DNA of 64,000 nt from Rhizobium sp. C4 (GCF_021026315.1 NZ_JAJNCX010000009.1:153141-217140); one strand, 5' to 3'; shown: positions 1-8,091, numbered from the stretch's first letter. Numbers and translations: made by a program. The notes: generated from the sequence alone by a model not told the origin.

Positions 1-37
1 GAACGAGTTTGGTTGCGGGCTTCCAATTCCTGGTCAT
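1..37 (-). CDS. metZ: O-succinylhomoserine sulfhydrylase, N-terminal fragment (runs off the window)
   Basis: Only the first 12 codons lie in the window, reading MTRNWKPATKLV leftward from an ATG at 37-35. This opening resembles the N-terminus of rhizobial MetZ, a PLP enzyme that makes homocysteine from O-succinylhomoserine and sulfide. A purine-rich ribosome site (GAAGG) lies about 9 nt upstream. The strongest support is context: a SAM-II riboswitch and terminator precede it, and in alphaproteobacteria SAM-II elements control metA, metX and metZ. The family call rests on a short peptide plus context, so another methionine gene remains possible. Confidence 0.7.
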   Translation of the reverse strand, partial: MTRNWKPATKLV

Positions 38-58
38 GGGTATGCACCTTCACACAAC

Positions 59-89
59 AAAAAAACCGGTCGCAATTGCGGACCGGTTT
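59..89 (-). terminator. Intrinsic terminator of the metZ riboswitch expression platform
   Basis: On the minus strand a perfect 9-bp stem (AAACCGGTC / GACCGGTTT, 81-89 with 63-71, 9-nt loop) runs into a T tract (59-65). It lies between the SAM-II aptamer and the metZ start. Its first arm can instead pair with 96-102 (GGACCGG with CCGGTCC), which gives a competing antiterminator hairpin that begins inside the 3' end of the aptamer. Confidence 0.75.
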
Positions 90-97
90 CACAACCC

Positions 98-155
98 GGT
101 CCTTTTAGCCACTTATTTAACGTGGCTGCAAGCCGACCGGCCAAATCACCACGGG
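98..155 (-). ncRNA. SAM-II riboswitch aptamer
   Basis: Read on the minus strand, P1 is CGTGG (153-149) with CCACG (125-121). The P1 loop opens with TGATTT and ends with TTGCAG. The 3' part reads TTAAATAAGTGGCTAAAAGG (120-101). These blocks match the layout of the SAM-II class: the TGATTT loop, TTGCA, the AAAT joint and the GCTAAAA pseudoknot strand. The class binds S-adenosylmethionine and represses methionine genes in alphaproteobacteria. The downstream terminator and divergent dcd fit a regulatory leader for metZ. Confidence 0.85.
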
Positions 156-163
156 ATAAAAAG

Positions 164-191
164 CCCTTACGCCTCAAGGGCGCTTGCGTCA
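164..191 (-). promoter_or_regulatory. metZ: Probable promoter of the metZ riboswitch transcript
   Basis: On the minus strand TTGACG (191-186), a 16-nt spacer and TAAGGG (169-164) form a plausible vegetative promoter. Initiation near 157 would put the aptamer almost at the 5' end of the RNA. Assigned by spacing and resemblance only. Confidence 0.45.
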
Positions 192-231
192 ATTGGCCGA
201 TTTTGGTTTTGTCCGCCAAAGGATTTCAAAA

Positions 232-1326
232 ATGACCCGCACCACCGGAATTCTGGCCGACAAGGCGATCAAGGCTCTGTTCGATGCCGGCAAGCTCAAG
301 AGCGAGGCCGCGCTCGACCATGACCAGATCCAGCCCGCCAGCCTCGACCTGAGGCTCGGCGCAAAGGCGTTTCGCGTCCGCGCAAGCTTCCTGCCGGGCC
401 CGCATCATCTCGTCGCCGACAAGCTCGACCGGCTGAAGCTCCATGTCATCGACCTTTCCGAAGGCGCGGTGCTGGAAACGGGCTGCGTCTATATCGTCCC
501 GCTAATGGAAAGCCTGTCGCTTGATGTCGCGATGTCGGCGTCGGCCAATCCGAAAAGCTCGACCGGCCGTCTCGATATCTTCACCCGCGTCATCACCGAT
601 CGCGCGCAGGAATTCGACAAGATCCCGGCCGGCTATAACGGCCCGCTTTATCTCGAAATCTCGCCCCGGACCTTCCCCATCGTCGTGCGTCGCGGCTCGC
701 GCCTGTCGCAGATCCGCTTCCGCATCGGCAATGCGCTTCTGACCGAGCAGGAGGTCAAAAGCCTGCATGCCAGCGAAGGCCTTGTGGCCTCCAGCGAACC
801 GAATGTCTCCGGCGCCGGCATCGCGCTCTCCATCGATCTCGAAGGCACCGGCCCGGATGGCCTCATAGGCTATCGCGGCAAGCATCATACCGCCGTCGTC
901 GATGTCGACCGCAAGGGCGCGCATGACCTGCATGACTTCTGGGAGCCGATCTATGGCCGCGGCCGCAACGAGCTGATCCTCGATCCGGACGAGTTCTACA
1001 TTCTCGTCTCCCGCGAGGCTGTGCATGTGCCGCCGCTCTACGCGGCCGAAATGACGCCCTTCGATCCGCTGGTCGGCGAATTCCGCGTCCACTATGCCGG
1101 CTTCTTCGATCCCGGCTTCGGCCATGCGGCCGCCGGCGGCAAGGGCTCGCGCGCCGTTCTTGAGGTACGCAGCCACGAGGTGCCCTTCATCCTCGAAGAC
1201 GGCCAGATCGTCGGCCGTCTGGTCTACGAGCACATGCTGGAACAGCCGCAGGCGCTTTACGGTTCTGGCGTCGGCTCCAACTATCAGGCTCAGGGGCTGA
1301 AGCTCTCCAAGCATTTCAGAAGCTGA
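232..1326 (+). CDS. dcd: 2'-deoxycytidine 5'-triphosphate deaminase (long, two-domain form)
   Basis: The 364-aa product deaminates dCTP to dUTP in pyrimidine deoxynucleotide supply. It opens MTRTTGILADKAIKAL and carries QIQPASLDLRLG near residue 27, the Dcd/dUTPase trimer-fold signature. It is about twice the length of the E. coli enzyme, as expected for the rhizobial form with two tandem Dcd-like halves; NPKSSTGRLD near residue 106 is the conserved substrate-site stretch. The ATG at 232 is chosen over an in-frame ATG at 184 because the extra 16 residues are unlike the family and would lie in the metZ promoter. It is divergent from metZ and appears monocistronic. Confidence 0.9.
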   Translation: MTRTTGILADKAIKALFDAGKLKSEAALDHDQIQPASLDLRLGAKAFRVRASFLPGPHHLVADKLDRLKLHVIDLSEGAVLETGCVYIVPLMESLSLDVAMSASANPKSSTGRLDIFTRVITDRAQEFDKIPAGYNGPLYLEISPRTFPIVVRRGSRLSQIRFRIGNALLTEQEVKSLHASEGLVASSEPNVSGAGIALSIDLEGTGPDGLIGYRGKHHTAVVDVDRKGAHDLHDFWEPIYGRGRNELILDPDEFYILVSREAVHVPPLYAAEMTPFDPLVGEFRVHYAGFFDPGFGHAAAGGKGSRAVLEVRSHEVPFILEDGQIVGRLVYEHMLEQPQALYGSGVGSNYQAQGLKLSKHFRS

Positions 1327-1443
1327 GCGGCCGGTTGACCGCCGGAGGACGCAGGATTTGTCATTTCAGCCGGCAGGCCTTGCGCCGGTTAACCATGCCG
1401 TGCATCATCTTCGAACATTTCTAAGATAATTGTCTCCCATTCG

Positions 1444-1471
1444 TTGACAATGGTCAGCCCTGGATTAGGGA
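1444..1471 (+). promoter_or_regulatory. Probable promoter of the DUF805 gene
   Basis: TTGACA (1444-1449), a 16-nt spacer and TAGGGA (1466-1471) precede the start at 1501. The -35 is perfect; the -10 is weak but like other putative rhizobial -10 boxes in this window. Confidence 0.35.
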
Positions 1472-1500
1472 TTTGGGAACTTTTTCACTGTGAGGATTAT

Positions 1501-1896
1501 ATGAAAGAGCTTCTTTTTAAATTCGACGGCCGCATCAACCGCAAGAAGATTTGGTTTGCATTTCTCATTCATCTGATTGCCGCTGCCGCAGTCGGCGTCA
1601 TCTTCTCGATCCTTTGGACCATCTTCCCCGGCACGGTGACCGAAGATGGCAATTTCCACGTCGAAGGCGCGGCTTCCGCTCCCTATTTCGTCGTCGGCAT
1701 TGCCTATCTGGTCTTTGCGGTGTGGTCGGGTCTGGCGGTCGCCATCAAGCGCGTACATGACCGCGACAGGTCCGGCTGGTTCATCCTGATCCAGTTGATC
1801 CCGCTGATCGGGCCGATCTGGTTTCTCATCGAAGCCTATTTCCTGAAGGGCACGACCGGCCCGAACCGCTTCGGCGAAGATCCGCTGCAGGCCTGA
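1501..1896 (+). CDS. DUF805 family membrane protein
   Basis: The 131-aa protein begins MKELLFKFDGRINRKKIW, matching the typical DUF805 opening (F.GR.sRk.fW). About three hydrophobic segments follow, then the family's KRxHDRxRSGWF motif (IKRVHDRDRSGWFIL) in the second half and a PNRFGEDP tail. DUF805 proteins are inner-membrane proteins of unknown function. The ATG at 1501 has a GAGG site 6-9 nt upstream; an upstream in-frame ATG (1444) falls in the promoter. It converges on the DUF4189 gene across a shared terminator. Confidence 0.85.
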   Translation: MKELLFKFDGRINRKKIWFAFLIHLIAAAAVGVIFSILWTIFPGTVTEDGNFHVEGAASAPYFVVGIAYLVFAVWSGLAVAIKRVHDRDRSGWFILIQLIPLIGPIWFLIEAYFLKGTTGPNRFGEDPLQA

Positions 1897-1916
1897 TCGC
1901 CAGGACATGCAGATGA

Positions 1917-1948
1917 AAAGCGGCGCCGGCTCAAACCGGCGCCGCTTT
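1917..1948. terminator. Bidirectional terminator between convergent genes
   Basis: A perfect 13-bp inverted repeat (AAAGCGGCGCCGG, 1917-1929, with 1936-1948) and a 6-nt loop lie between the convergent stop codons at 1896 and 1954. Short T runs follow in both directions. Confidence 0.8.
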
Positions 1949-1953
1949 CAGTT

Positions 1954-2322
1954 TCAGTTGCAGTCGGAGGAGACGACCTTGCAGGCGCCGTCCTTGCAGC
2001 CCTGCAGGGCCTGCGCTTCGGCGTCCTTCTTCGTCGGAGCAACGCCCCACCAGATGGACTTGCCGTTGGAGGCCAGCGCGCCGCACTTTTCATAGGTCAC
2101 GGCGAGTGTGCATTCCTTGCCGCCTTCTTCCTTGCAGAATTTCATGGCGAAATCGGAAGCTTCCTTTTCCGTGTCGCCGCCGCCGACGCCGAAATAGGGC
2201 GACTTGGACTTGTCCGACGTATCGACGGCAAACGCGCCCCACTTGTCGCCAGCAAGTGCGGTGCCGGCAAGCGCAGTTGCGGACACGGTGGCAATAAGAC
2301 AGAATTTGATGATGCTTTTCAT
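1954..2322 (-). CDS. DUF4189 family exported protein
   Basis: The 122-aa precursor has a Sec signal peptide (residues 1-24, ending ALAGTALAG) and a mature part of the DUF4189 type: a WGAFAVD opening, a central A..FC..EGG.EC segment and a C-terminal C..GAC pattern. Several cysteines, including one in the SDCN tail, suggest disulfide-stabilised folding in the periplasm. The function of the family is unknown. It converges on the DUF805 gene and has its own upstream region, so it is probably monocistronic. Confidence 0.8.
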   Translation of the reverse strand: MKSIIKFCLIATVSATALAGTALAGDKWGAFAVDTSDKSKSPYFGVGGGDTEKEASDFAMKFCKEEGGKECTLAVTYEKCGALASNGKSIWWGVAPTKKDAEAQALQGCKDGACKVVSSDCN

Positions 2323-2514
2323 GAGTTTATACGTCCCTCCGATGCTGGAGCCGGTCGCCTGACCGGGCTCAACGCATATCTCATACCCTATGCATTCGCG
2401 CCATCAACGGCGCCGGCGAAAACATTTCTGCGATGATGGGGTGAGCGCCCCGAAGGGCGGTCGCGAGCCCCGGTGTGAGGGCTCGCGAGAGGCTTGGGAG
2501 GCTGTTGAAATGCG

Positions 2515-3078
2515 CTAGCGTCGTTTCCAGCCGGTGACCATGGCACGGGCGAGATTTTCCCGATGCTCGATGCTGGCCAGAACCACGCCTGCGACATGCA
2601 GGATGATGAGGCCGAGGGTCGAGTAGACGAGTGCCTTGTGGACGTCTTCCACCCATTCGATGCCCCAGAACGTGTCGGTGGTCATCATGTAGCCGGTAGT
2701 GACGATGCCGGAAATCATCGCGATCAGCAGGATCACCATCGCCCCGCCGGCGGGATTGTGCCCGACATAGCGCTTCGCCTTCATGGACAGGCTGTCCTTG
2801 AGGAACGTGAGGATCGTACGCGGCGAGTAGATGAAGCTGACGAACCGCGCATGATGCGTGCCGACCAGACCCCAGACGATGCGGATGGCGAGGAGAATGC
2901 CGATCGCATAGCCCGAGAGAATATGGGCCGACTTCCACTCGTCGCCGGTGAGGAAGGAAAAGGTGAAGAGCGCGACCAGCGACCAGTGGAAGATCCGCAC
3001 CAGAGGATCCCACACCTTGATCCGGTCAGCGCTCCGGCCGGAAGCGATCTCCCGGCCGTGGAGCGAGACCTCGGACAT
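2515..3078 (-). CDS. Cytochrome b561-like membrane protein
   Basis: The 187-aa protein begins at the ATG at 3078, whose bases overlap the stop of the preceding PepSY gene (TGATG). It shows IKVWDPLVRIFHWSL near residue 19, the b-type haem ligand segment of the family, then four hydrophobic helices with further histidines (AHILSGY, KALVYSTLGLIILHVAG). Such proteins shuttle electrons in the inner membrane, often between quinone and periplasmic partners. Co-transcription with a PepSY protein is recurrent in alphaproteobacteria. The electron partner cannot be told from sequence. Confidence 0.85.
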   Translation of the reverse strand: MSEVSLHGREIASGRSADRIKVWDPLVRIFHWSLVALFTFSFLTGDEWKSAHILSGYAIGILLAIRIVWGLVGTHHARFVSFIYSPRTILTFLKDSLSMKAKRYVGHNPAGGAMVILLIAMISGIVTTGYMMTTDTFWGIEWVEDVHKALVYSTLGLIILHVAGVVLASIEHRENLARAMVTGWKRR

Positions 3079-3356
3079 CAGTTGCTGCCTTCCGTGCCGA
3101 CCTGAACGCCGGTTTCCGGGTTGAAGATCTGCTCGACCTTCTTGCCCTTGGCGTCGATGGCGTAAACTTCGTAGCAGCCGTTCTCGATCTTGATCTTGCG
3201 CACCTCGAGGCCCATTTCCTTGGCCTTGGCCTTCATGGCGTCTTCGCTCATCCACTTGTCCTTCGGCACGTCGCACTTCGTGCTTTCGTCTTCGGCGTAG
3301 GCCGCACCGGCAGCAAGAGCGGAAAAGAGGGTGGCAGCGAGGATGAGTTTCTTCAT
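3078..3356 (-). CDS. Exported PepSY-domain protein upstream of cytochrome b561
   Basis: This 92-aa protein has a signal peptide (MKKLILAATLFSALAAGAAYA) and one PepSY-like domain ending EQIFNPETGVQVG. The ATG at 3356 has an AAGGAG site; an in-frame start at 3410 would add residues ahead of the signal peptide and is rejected. PepSY domains act in the periplasm as small regulatory or inhibitory modules. It is the first gene of a two-gene unit with the cytochrome and is divergent from a second PepSY gene that heads a two-component operon. Confidence 0.85.
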   Translation of the reverse strand: MKKLILAATLFSALAAGAAYAEDESTKCDVPKDKWMSEDAMKAKAKEMGLEVRKIKIENGCYEVYAIDAKGKKVEQIFNPETGVQVGTEGSN

Positions 3357-3449
3357 GGGACATGCTCCTTGGTTGGCGATCGTGACCCCGTGTCCGATCG
3401 TTGGCAGCAAACCTAGTGTCCCCGACCTGAGCGATGGCTGACGGAAAAT

Positions 3450-3466
3450 GTCAGCGAAATTTCAGC
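3450..3466 (+). promoter_or_regulatory. Candidate OmpR-type direct-repeat operator
   Basis: GTCAGC (3450-3455), five bases and TTCAGC (3461-3466) form a direct repeat with 11-bp period, the geometry used by OmpR/PhoB-family regulators. It sits 23 nt before the PepSY start at 3489 and between the two divergent units. An overlapping inverted arm GCTGAC lies at 3437-3442. Binding by the adjacent regulator is inferred. Confidence 0.4.
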
Positions 3467-3488
3467 TTCGCCGTGCTAGCGTGAAACC

Positions 3489-3818
3489 ATGTATCGACCC
3501 GTTCCCTCCCTCCTGATTGCCGTTGCCGCGCTCGCCCTTGCGGGATCGCTTGCGCATGCCGACAGCGATGATGACGGCGACGAGGGCGTGACGCTGGACG
3601 CGATCCAGCGCGCCGTCGAGAACGGCACTGTCAGGCCGCTTTCCGATCTCAAGGCGATTGTTGCCGAGCGCTTTCCGGGCGATATCGTCCGCATCGAGCC
3701 GCGTGTCCGGCACGGCAACTTCACCTACGAGTTCAAGGTGCTTCAGGGCGACGGCAGGCTGGTCGAGATCCATATGGATGCCAGGACCGGCCGCATCCTC
3801 AAGACCGAGAACGAATGA
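3489..3818 (+). CDS. Exported PepSY-domain protein heading a two-component operon
   Basis: The 109-aa product has a signal peptide ending at SLAHA and an acidic stretch (DSDDDGDEG). The PepSY domain follows: a helix, an extended [17 protein letters not shown] segment and a terminal [12 protein letters not shown]. It is probably periplasmic and may modulate the histidine kinase two genes downstream. Its stop overlaps the response-regulator start, so translation is likely coupled. The pairing of PepSY with regulator and kinase is common in proteobacteria; the signal sensed is unknown. Confidence 0.85.
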   Translation: MYRPVPSLLIAVAALALAGSLAHADSDDDGDEGVTLDAIQRAVENGTVRPLSDLKAIVAERFPGDIVRIEPRVRHGNFTYEFKVLQGDGRLVEIHMDARTGRILKTENE

Positions 3819-4492
3819 TGCGCATTCTGCTTGTTGAAGACGACCCGCTGATTGCGCGCGACCTCATCACCCATCTGGAGCGCGCCGGCTATCTGGTCGC
3901 CCATGAGCGGGACGGCGAATCCGGCTGGTATGCCGGCGACAGCGAGGAGTTTGCCGCTGCCATCCTCGACCTCGGCCTGCCGACGATGGACGGCATGACG
4001 GTGCTCAAACGCTGGCGCAAGGCCGGACGGCAGATGCCGGTTCTGGTGCTGACGGCGCGCGGCAACTGGGAAGAGCGCGTCGAGGGGATCGATGCGGGCG
4101 CCGACGACTATCTCGCCAAGCCGTTCCAGGTGGCCGAAGTGCTGGCGCGGCTGCGGGCGATCCTGCGCCGTTCCGCGGGACAGGCCAATCCCGTGCTTTC
4201 CGCCGACGAGATCGCGCTTGATCCACGCACGAGGCTGGTGACGCTGGCCGGCGTGCCCGTCGACCTCACGCCGCTCGAATATCGCTGTCTGCACCATCTC
4301 CTGCTCCATCGCGACCGGCATGTGACCCAGCTCGAACTCACCGAACAGCTCTATGCGCAGGATTTCGAGCGCGAGAGCAATTCGGTTGAGGTTCTGATCG
4401 GCCGGCTGCGCCGCAAGCTCGGCCGCGATCTCATCGAGACGCGCCGCGGCTATGGCTACCGCATTGCCGGTGGCGGCGAGGCAGGCGCATGA
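3815..4492 (+). CDS. OmpR/QseB-type response regulator
   Basis: The 225-aa protein has a receiver domain (residues 2-118) with acidic pocket E8-D9-D10, phosphoacceptor D52, T80 and K102, and a C-terminal winged helix that binds DNA (ending RRGYGYRI, typical of the OmpR class). It starts at 3815 or at the adjacent ATG at 3818, both overlapping the PepSY stop. The kinase follows with an ATGA overlap, so the three genes form a tight operon. The 11-bp-period direct repeat at 3450-3466 is a candidate autoregulatory site. Confidence 0.93.
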   Translation: MMRILLVEDDPLIARDLITHLERAGYLVAHERDGESGWYAGDSEEFAAAILDLGLPTMDGMTVLKRWRKAGRQMPVLVLTARGNWEERVEGIDAGADDYLAKPFQVAEVLARLRAILRRSAGQANPVLSADEIALDPRTRLVTLAGVPVDLTPLEYRCLHHLLLHRDRHVTQLELTEQLYAQDFERESNSVEVLIGRLRRKLGRDLIETRRGYGYRIAGGGEAGA

Positions 4493-5868
4493 TCGCACGC
4501 CGGATGAAATGGCTGTCCTCGATCCGCGGCCGCTTCCTCGTGCTCTCTGCGCTGACGGTCGGCCTCGCGCTGGCGCTGACGGCGGCCCTTCTCGTCTCGC
4601 TCTTCTCAAACAATATCCGCAAGCGCATCGATCTTGAGCTGACAAACCAGATCAACACGCTGGCCGGCGCCCTGACGTTTGATGCCGGCGGCAGGCTCGT
4701 GCGCCCGAGCGGCCCGCTCGATCCGCGTTTCGGCATTCCCTATGGCGGGCTCTACTGGCAGGTCGTCGACGATGCGGCGGCCCAGACGATGCGTTCGGTC
4801 TCGCTCTTCGATACCGAGCTCAACCTGCCGGCGGATACGCATACCGACGGGACGATCCATCACTATCTTCTGCCGGGGCCGGAAAACCGGACCCTCATTG
4901 TGCTGGAACGCATGGTGCGCATCTCGGCCCCCGGCGGCCAGCGGGCGATCCGCATTGCCGTCGCCAGCAACGGCCGGGCGTTGGAGGAGGCGCGCAACGG
5001 TTTCGTCCGCGATTTCGCGCCGGCGCTCGCCGCGCTCGGGCTTTTTCTGGTCGGCGCCTCGATTGCCCAGCTCGCCTTCGGCCTGCGCCCGCTATCGTCG
5101 CTCAGCGAAGGCATCAACCGCATCCGTGAACGCCGCGACAGCCGCCTTACGGGCGACTATCCGGCGGAATTTCAGACGACCGTGACGGCCATGAACCAGC
5201 TGCTGGATGCGCAAGGGGCGATGATCGAAAAGGCCCGCCGCCGCGCCGCCGATCTGGCCCACGGCCTGCGCACGCCGCTGACGGTTCTTTCGAACGACGC
5301 GCTGACATTGCGCGACAGGGGCGAGACGGCGCTGGCCGACGAACTCGACCATCTGGCCGCAACGATGCGCGCCCATGTCGAGCGCGAGCTGGCCCTGTCG
5401 CGGATTGCGGCAAGGCCGGATCTCCGCCGCGGCGACAGCGATATTGCCAAGCTCGTCGGCGATGTCATTCGCACCGTCAGCCGCACACCCGACGGCGAAG
5501 AGATCACCTTCGCAACGGAAGGCCCTGCCGCGCTCACGGCCCCCGTCGATCCGGGCGACTTCCGCGAGATCGTCGGAAACCTCATCGAGAATGCCGCCAA
5601 ATGGGCGAAGTCGCGCGTTCTTGTCGCCTGGGGAGCCGACGACGGCAGGATCTGGTTCCGCGTCGCAGATGACGGACCGGGCGTGCCGAAGGAAGAGCTT
5701 GCCAACCTGACCCGGCGCGGCTGGCGGCTCGACAGTGCCAAACCCGGCAGCGGTCTCGGCCTGTCGATCGTCCGCGAGATCGCAACCGTCTACGACATGG
5801 AGTTCGAGCTGGAGAATGACGCGAAGTCAGGCGGATTGTGCGCGCGGGTGACAATGGCCGCCGTTTGA
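4489..5868 (+). CDS. Sensor histidine kinase
   Basis: This 459-aa inner-membrane kinase has transmembrane segments near residues 14-36 and 174-198 flanking a periplasmic sensor of about 135 residues. A HAMP-like linker and the dimerisation helix with H258 (LAHGLRTPL) follow, then an ATPase domain with N box [10 protein letters not shown] and G boxes DDGPGV and GLGLSI. The H box and the G2 box are those of PhoQ/QseC-like kinases. Its start overlaps the regulator's stop, which marks it as the cognate kinase. The signal may be redox, metal or envelope related, given the PepSY and cytochrome neighbours, but this is inference. Confidence 0.92.
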   Translation: MIARRMKWLSSIRGRFLVLSALTVGLALALTAALLVSLFSNNIRKRIDLELTNQINTLAGALTFDAGGRLVRPSGPLDPRFGIPYGGLYWQVVDDAAAQTMRSVSLFDTELNLPADTHTDGTIHHYLLPGPENRTLIVLERMVRISAPGGQRAIRIAVASNGRALEEARNGFVRDFAPALAALGLFLVGASIAQLAFGLRPLSSLSEGINRIRERRDSRLTGDYPAEFQTTVTAMNQLLDAQGAMIEKARRRAADLAHGLRTPLTVLSNDALTLRDRGETALADELDHLAATMRAHVERELALSRIAARPDLRRGDSDIAKLVGDVIRTVSRTPDGEEITFATEGPAALTAPVDPGDFREIVGNLIENAAKWAKSRVLVAWGADDGRIWFRVADDGPGVPKEELANLTRRGWRLDSAKPGSGLGLSIVREIATVYDMEFELENDAKSGGLCARVTMAAV

Positions 5869-5910
5869 GAGCATCGCCATCGGCCGCGTCTGACAGGCCG
5901 GCTGGATTGC

Positions 5911-7098
5911 CTAGCGGCGCAGCAGCGCTTCGCGCAGGACAACCGCAATGTCCTTTTCGTTTCGGGAGAAGACGAACCTGTTGCGGCCGCGTGCTTTGGC
6001 TTCGTAGAGCGCGGCATCGGCACGATTGATGGCCTCGGCGAGACTTTCGTCGGGATCCATGATGGCAATGCCGAAGCTCGCCGTCGGTCGCAGTCCCGGT
6101 TGCCCGAAGGCGGCGTTGTAGAGCCTCGACCGCACCGCTTCGACCTGGAGCTGGGCGAGCGACGCATCGCCGTTGACGGTCAGGGCCGCGAACTCCTCGC
6201 CGCCAAGCCGCCCGCAGACATCGCCGCCGGCGGCCTCCAGGCAGGCTGCGAAGACGCGAATGACCTCGTCGCCGACCGCGTGGCCATAGGTGTCGTTGAT
6301 CTTCTTGAAGTGATCGAGGTCGCACAGGATGACGACAGGCGTTCCGCCGCCCGTCTTGCGCTTCAGCGCAGCCTCGGCATGCTCGAAGAACGCGCGGCGC
6401 GTCCAGAGCCCCGAAAGGTGGTCGCGCAGCAGGGTGTGTCTGGCGCGAGACTGGCTCTCCTCCATCAGGACCATCATCAGGCAGACGCCGAGAAGAATGG
6501 ACAGGATCGCCGAGATTGTCTGGGAATATTGCGCATAGCTGCTGAAAGCATAGGTCTGGACACTGGCGCCGGTGCCGATGGCATGCGCCAGAAACGCCTT
6601 GAAGAGAAATTGCGCCGACGTCAGGAACAAGACACCCGCCAGCAACCGCTCCGGCACCGACCGGCGCGACATCGAGCCCGACAGCAGAGCAACGCCTCCC
6701 AGCGCCGTCATCGTCGCAAACGGCGTTTGATAGGCAAAGGCATGGATGGCCGAGTCGCGGGCGGCACCCCTCAGGACTGCAGGAAATGCCGCTTCGAATC
6801 CCAGATAGAGCGCAAGGATCGGCCAGACGGACCAGGTCGTGAAGTTTCTGAACAATCCGACCGTCACCATGGTCAGTGCAGTCAGCAGGCCGGAAAATGA
6901 CAGAAAGGATACGAGTGCCGGCGCACTTGTGGCCGGAGCAAGCGTCTCCACGCCTGCCGTGGAGGAGGCGGACAGGAAGCCTGCCGCAAACCAGTACCCC
7001 ATCGTCACCCGCTGCGACCGCGCAATGCTGACAAATGCCAGCGAGAACGCCAGGCCGATCGAGAAATTCACGGCAAGAAGATACGTGGCATTGGCCAT
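5911..7098 (-). CDS. Membrane-bound diguanylate cyclase (GGDEF)
   Basis: The 395-aa protein has about six to seven hydrophobic helices in residues 1-215, then a GGDEF domain that makes cyclic di-GMP. The active loop is GGEEF near residue 299, preceded by the substrate-contact segment DLDHFKKINDTYGHAVGDEV. The RxxD inhibitory site expected five residues before the loop reads AGGD here, so product inhibition is probably absent. No EAL domain is present. It is transcribed alone, convergent with the histidine kinase operon. Confidence 0.9.
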   Translation of the reverse strand: MANATYLLAVNFSIGLAFSLAFVSIARSQRVTMGYWFAAGFLSASSTAGVETLAPATSAPALVSFLSFSGLLTALTMVTVGLFRNFTTWSVWPILALYLGFEAAFPAVLRGAARDSAIHAFAYQTPFATMTALGGVALLSGSMSRRSVPERLLAGVLFLTSAQFLFKAFLAHAIGTGASVQTYAFSSYAQYSQTISAILSILLGVCLMMVLMEESQSRARHTLLRDHLSGLWTRRAFFEHAEAALKRKTGGGTPVVILCDLDHFKKINDTYGHAVGDEVIRVFAACLEAAGGDVCGRLGGEEFAALTVNGDASLAQLQVEAVRSRLYNAAFGQPGLRPTASFGIAIMDPDESLAEAINRADAALYEAKARGRNRFVFSRNEKDIAVVLREALLRR

Positions 7099-7434
7099 GA
7101 CGTTCGACCGTTTCCGCTTGAAAAGTTTACAGTCATGAGGAGATTTCGAAGATGGCCTTATAATGGCGTAACGGACGCGATTGCAATCGGGTTTTACGTT
7201 GTTTTGCCGAGAATTGCCGAATATTATGGGACATGAAAATACAAGCCGTACATGTTCAGTTTGCGGCTGGACAGCATCGGCTGCCGAATATTATTTCAGA
7301 TATTCATTTAATACAGCCTGCGCCATCCATCGCGGTTTCGCGGCAACGCATCGGTCGTGTCAGCGACGTTCAAGTCCGGCTTGACAAAACAGGGCGAGTG
7401 TTGGATTTGTGCCGGGCAGACCGAAAGGTCGAAA
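7099..7434. other. Intergenic region between dgc and tRNA-Gly
   Basis: No credible gene is present. The stretch is AT-richer than its surroundings and holds the promoters of the diguanylate cyclase (leftward) and the tRNA (rightward). A 13-mer, TGCCGAATATTAT, occurs twice (7215-7227 and 7282-7294). Confidence 0.5.
7381..7410 (+). promoter_or_regulatory. Probable tRNA-Gly promoter
   Basis: A perfect TTGACA (7381-7386) is followed after 17-18 nt by a weak -10 (ATTTGT near 7405-7410). The tRNA begins 25 nt later. Confidence 0.45.
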
Positions 7435-7508
7435 GCGGGTGTAGCTCAATGGTAGAGCAGCAGCTTCCCAAGCTGAATACGAGGGTTCGATTCCCTTCAC
7501 CCGCTCCA
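7435..7508 (+). tRNA. tRNA-Gly (anticodon CCC)
   Basis: The 74-nt cloverleaf has acceptor GCGGGTG paired with CACCCGC, a D arm (GCTC/GAGC), anticodon loop TTCCCAA with CCC at 7467-7469, the T loop TTCGATT and an encoded CCA end (7506-7508). The top pair of the anticodon stem is G-A. It reads GGG glycine codons. No integrase or attachment repeat is visible beside it. Confidence 0.95.
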
Positions 7509-7528
7509 GCTTTTTCCCGATTTTCCGA

Positions 7529-7987
7529 TTATTTGTCGCGCTTGGCGGTCGAATAGGCCTTGAAGGCGGCGAGCGTTTCGCGGCTGACGTGATGTTCGAT
7601 GCCTTCTGCGTCGCAGCTGGCAATCTCGGGATCGATGCCGATGTCGATGAGGAATGTTTCGACGATGGCGTGGCGTTCGCGGCCCTCTTCGGCGAGTTTC
7701 GTGCCGGCTTCGCTGAGGAAAATGCCGCGATAGGGGCGCTTTTCGATGAGGCCGGCATCCGACAGGCGGTTCAGCATGCGGGCAACTGTCGGCTGGGCAA
7801 CGCCGAGATAGGCGGCGATATCCACCTGCCTGGCCTCGCCGGTTGCGCGCACGAGATCGTCGATCAGTTCGACATAGTCTTCCAGAAGCTCCGAGCGGCG
7901 CGCATCGCGCGCCTGCTGGAAGGCTGCCGCCCGTGTTCCGGGCGCAGCCAGCGCATCGTCCGCTTCTGTCGATTTCCGTCTTGCCAT
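7529..7987 (-). CDS. mntR: Manganese-responsive regulator MntR (DtxR family)
   Basis: The 152-aa protein has an N-terminal winged helix (recognition region [19 protein letters not shown], residues 63-81) and a dimerisation/metal domain with H106, E110, C125, E131 and H132 in the spacing of DtxR/MntR metal ligands. It lacks the SH3-like third domain of DtxR, as MntR proteins do. It probably represses mntH when Mn(II) is plentiful. It is divergent from mntH and an operator-like palindrome lies in front of mntH. Its stop is 20 nt from the tRNA 3' end. Confidence 0.92.
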   Translation of the reverse strand: MARRKSTEADDALAAPGTRAAAFQQARDARRSELLEDYVELIDDLVRATGEARQVDIAAYLGVAQPTVARMLNRLSDAGLIEKRPYRGIFLSEAGTKLAEEGRERHAIVETFLIDIGIDPEIASCDAEGIEHHVSRETLAAFKAYSTAKRDK

Positions 7988-8091
7988 GCCCCGCCTTGCC
8001 GTGTCGCGCCCATTGGTCCCATCGCGACTGTCCCGGCTTTCTGAACGCGTTGCGGCGCCTCGGCAAGCGGAAATTTCGTCGCTGCGCCTTA

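Noticed and set aside
9..323. A 104-codon plus-strand frame over the riboswitch region
   Set aside because: It spans the SAM-II aptamer, terminator and dcd start in another frame; no family resemblance.
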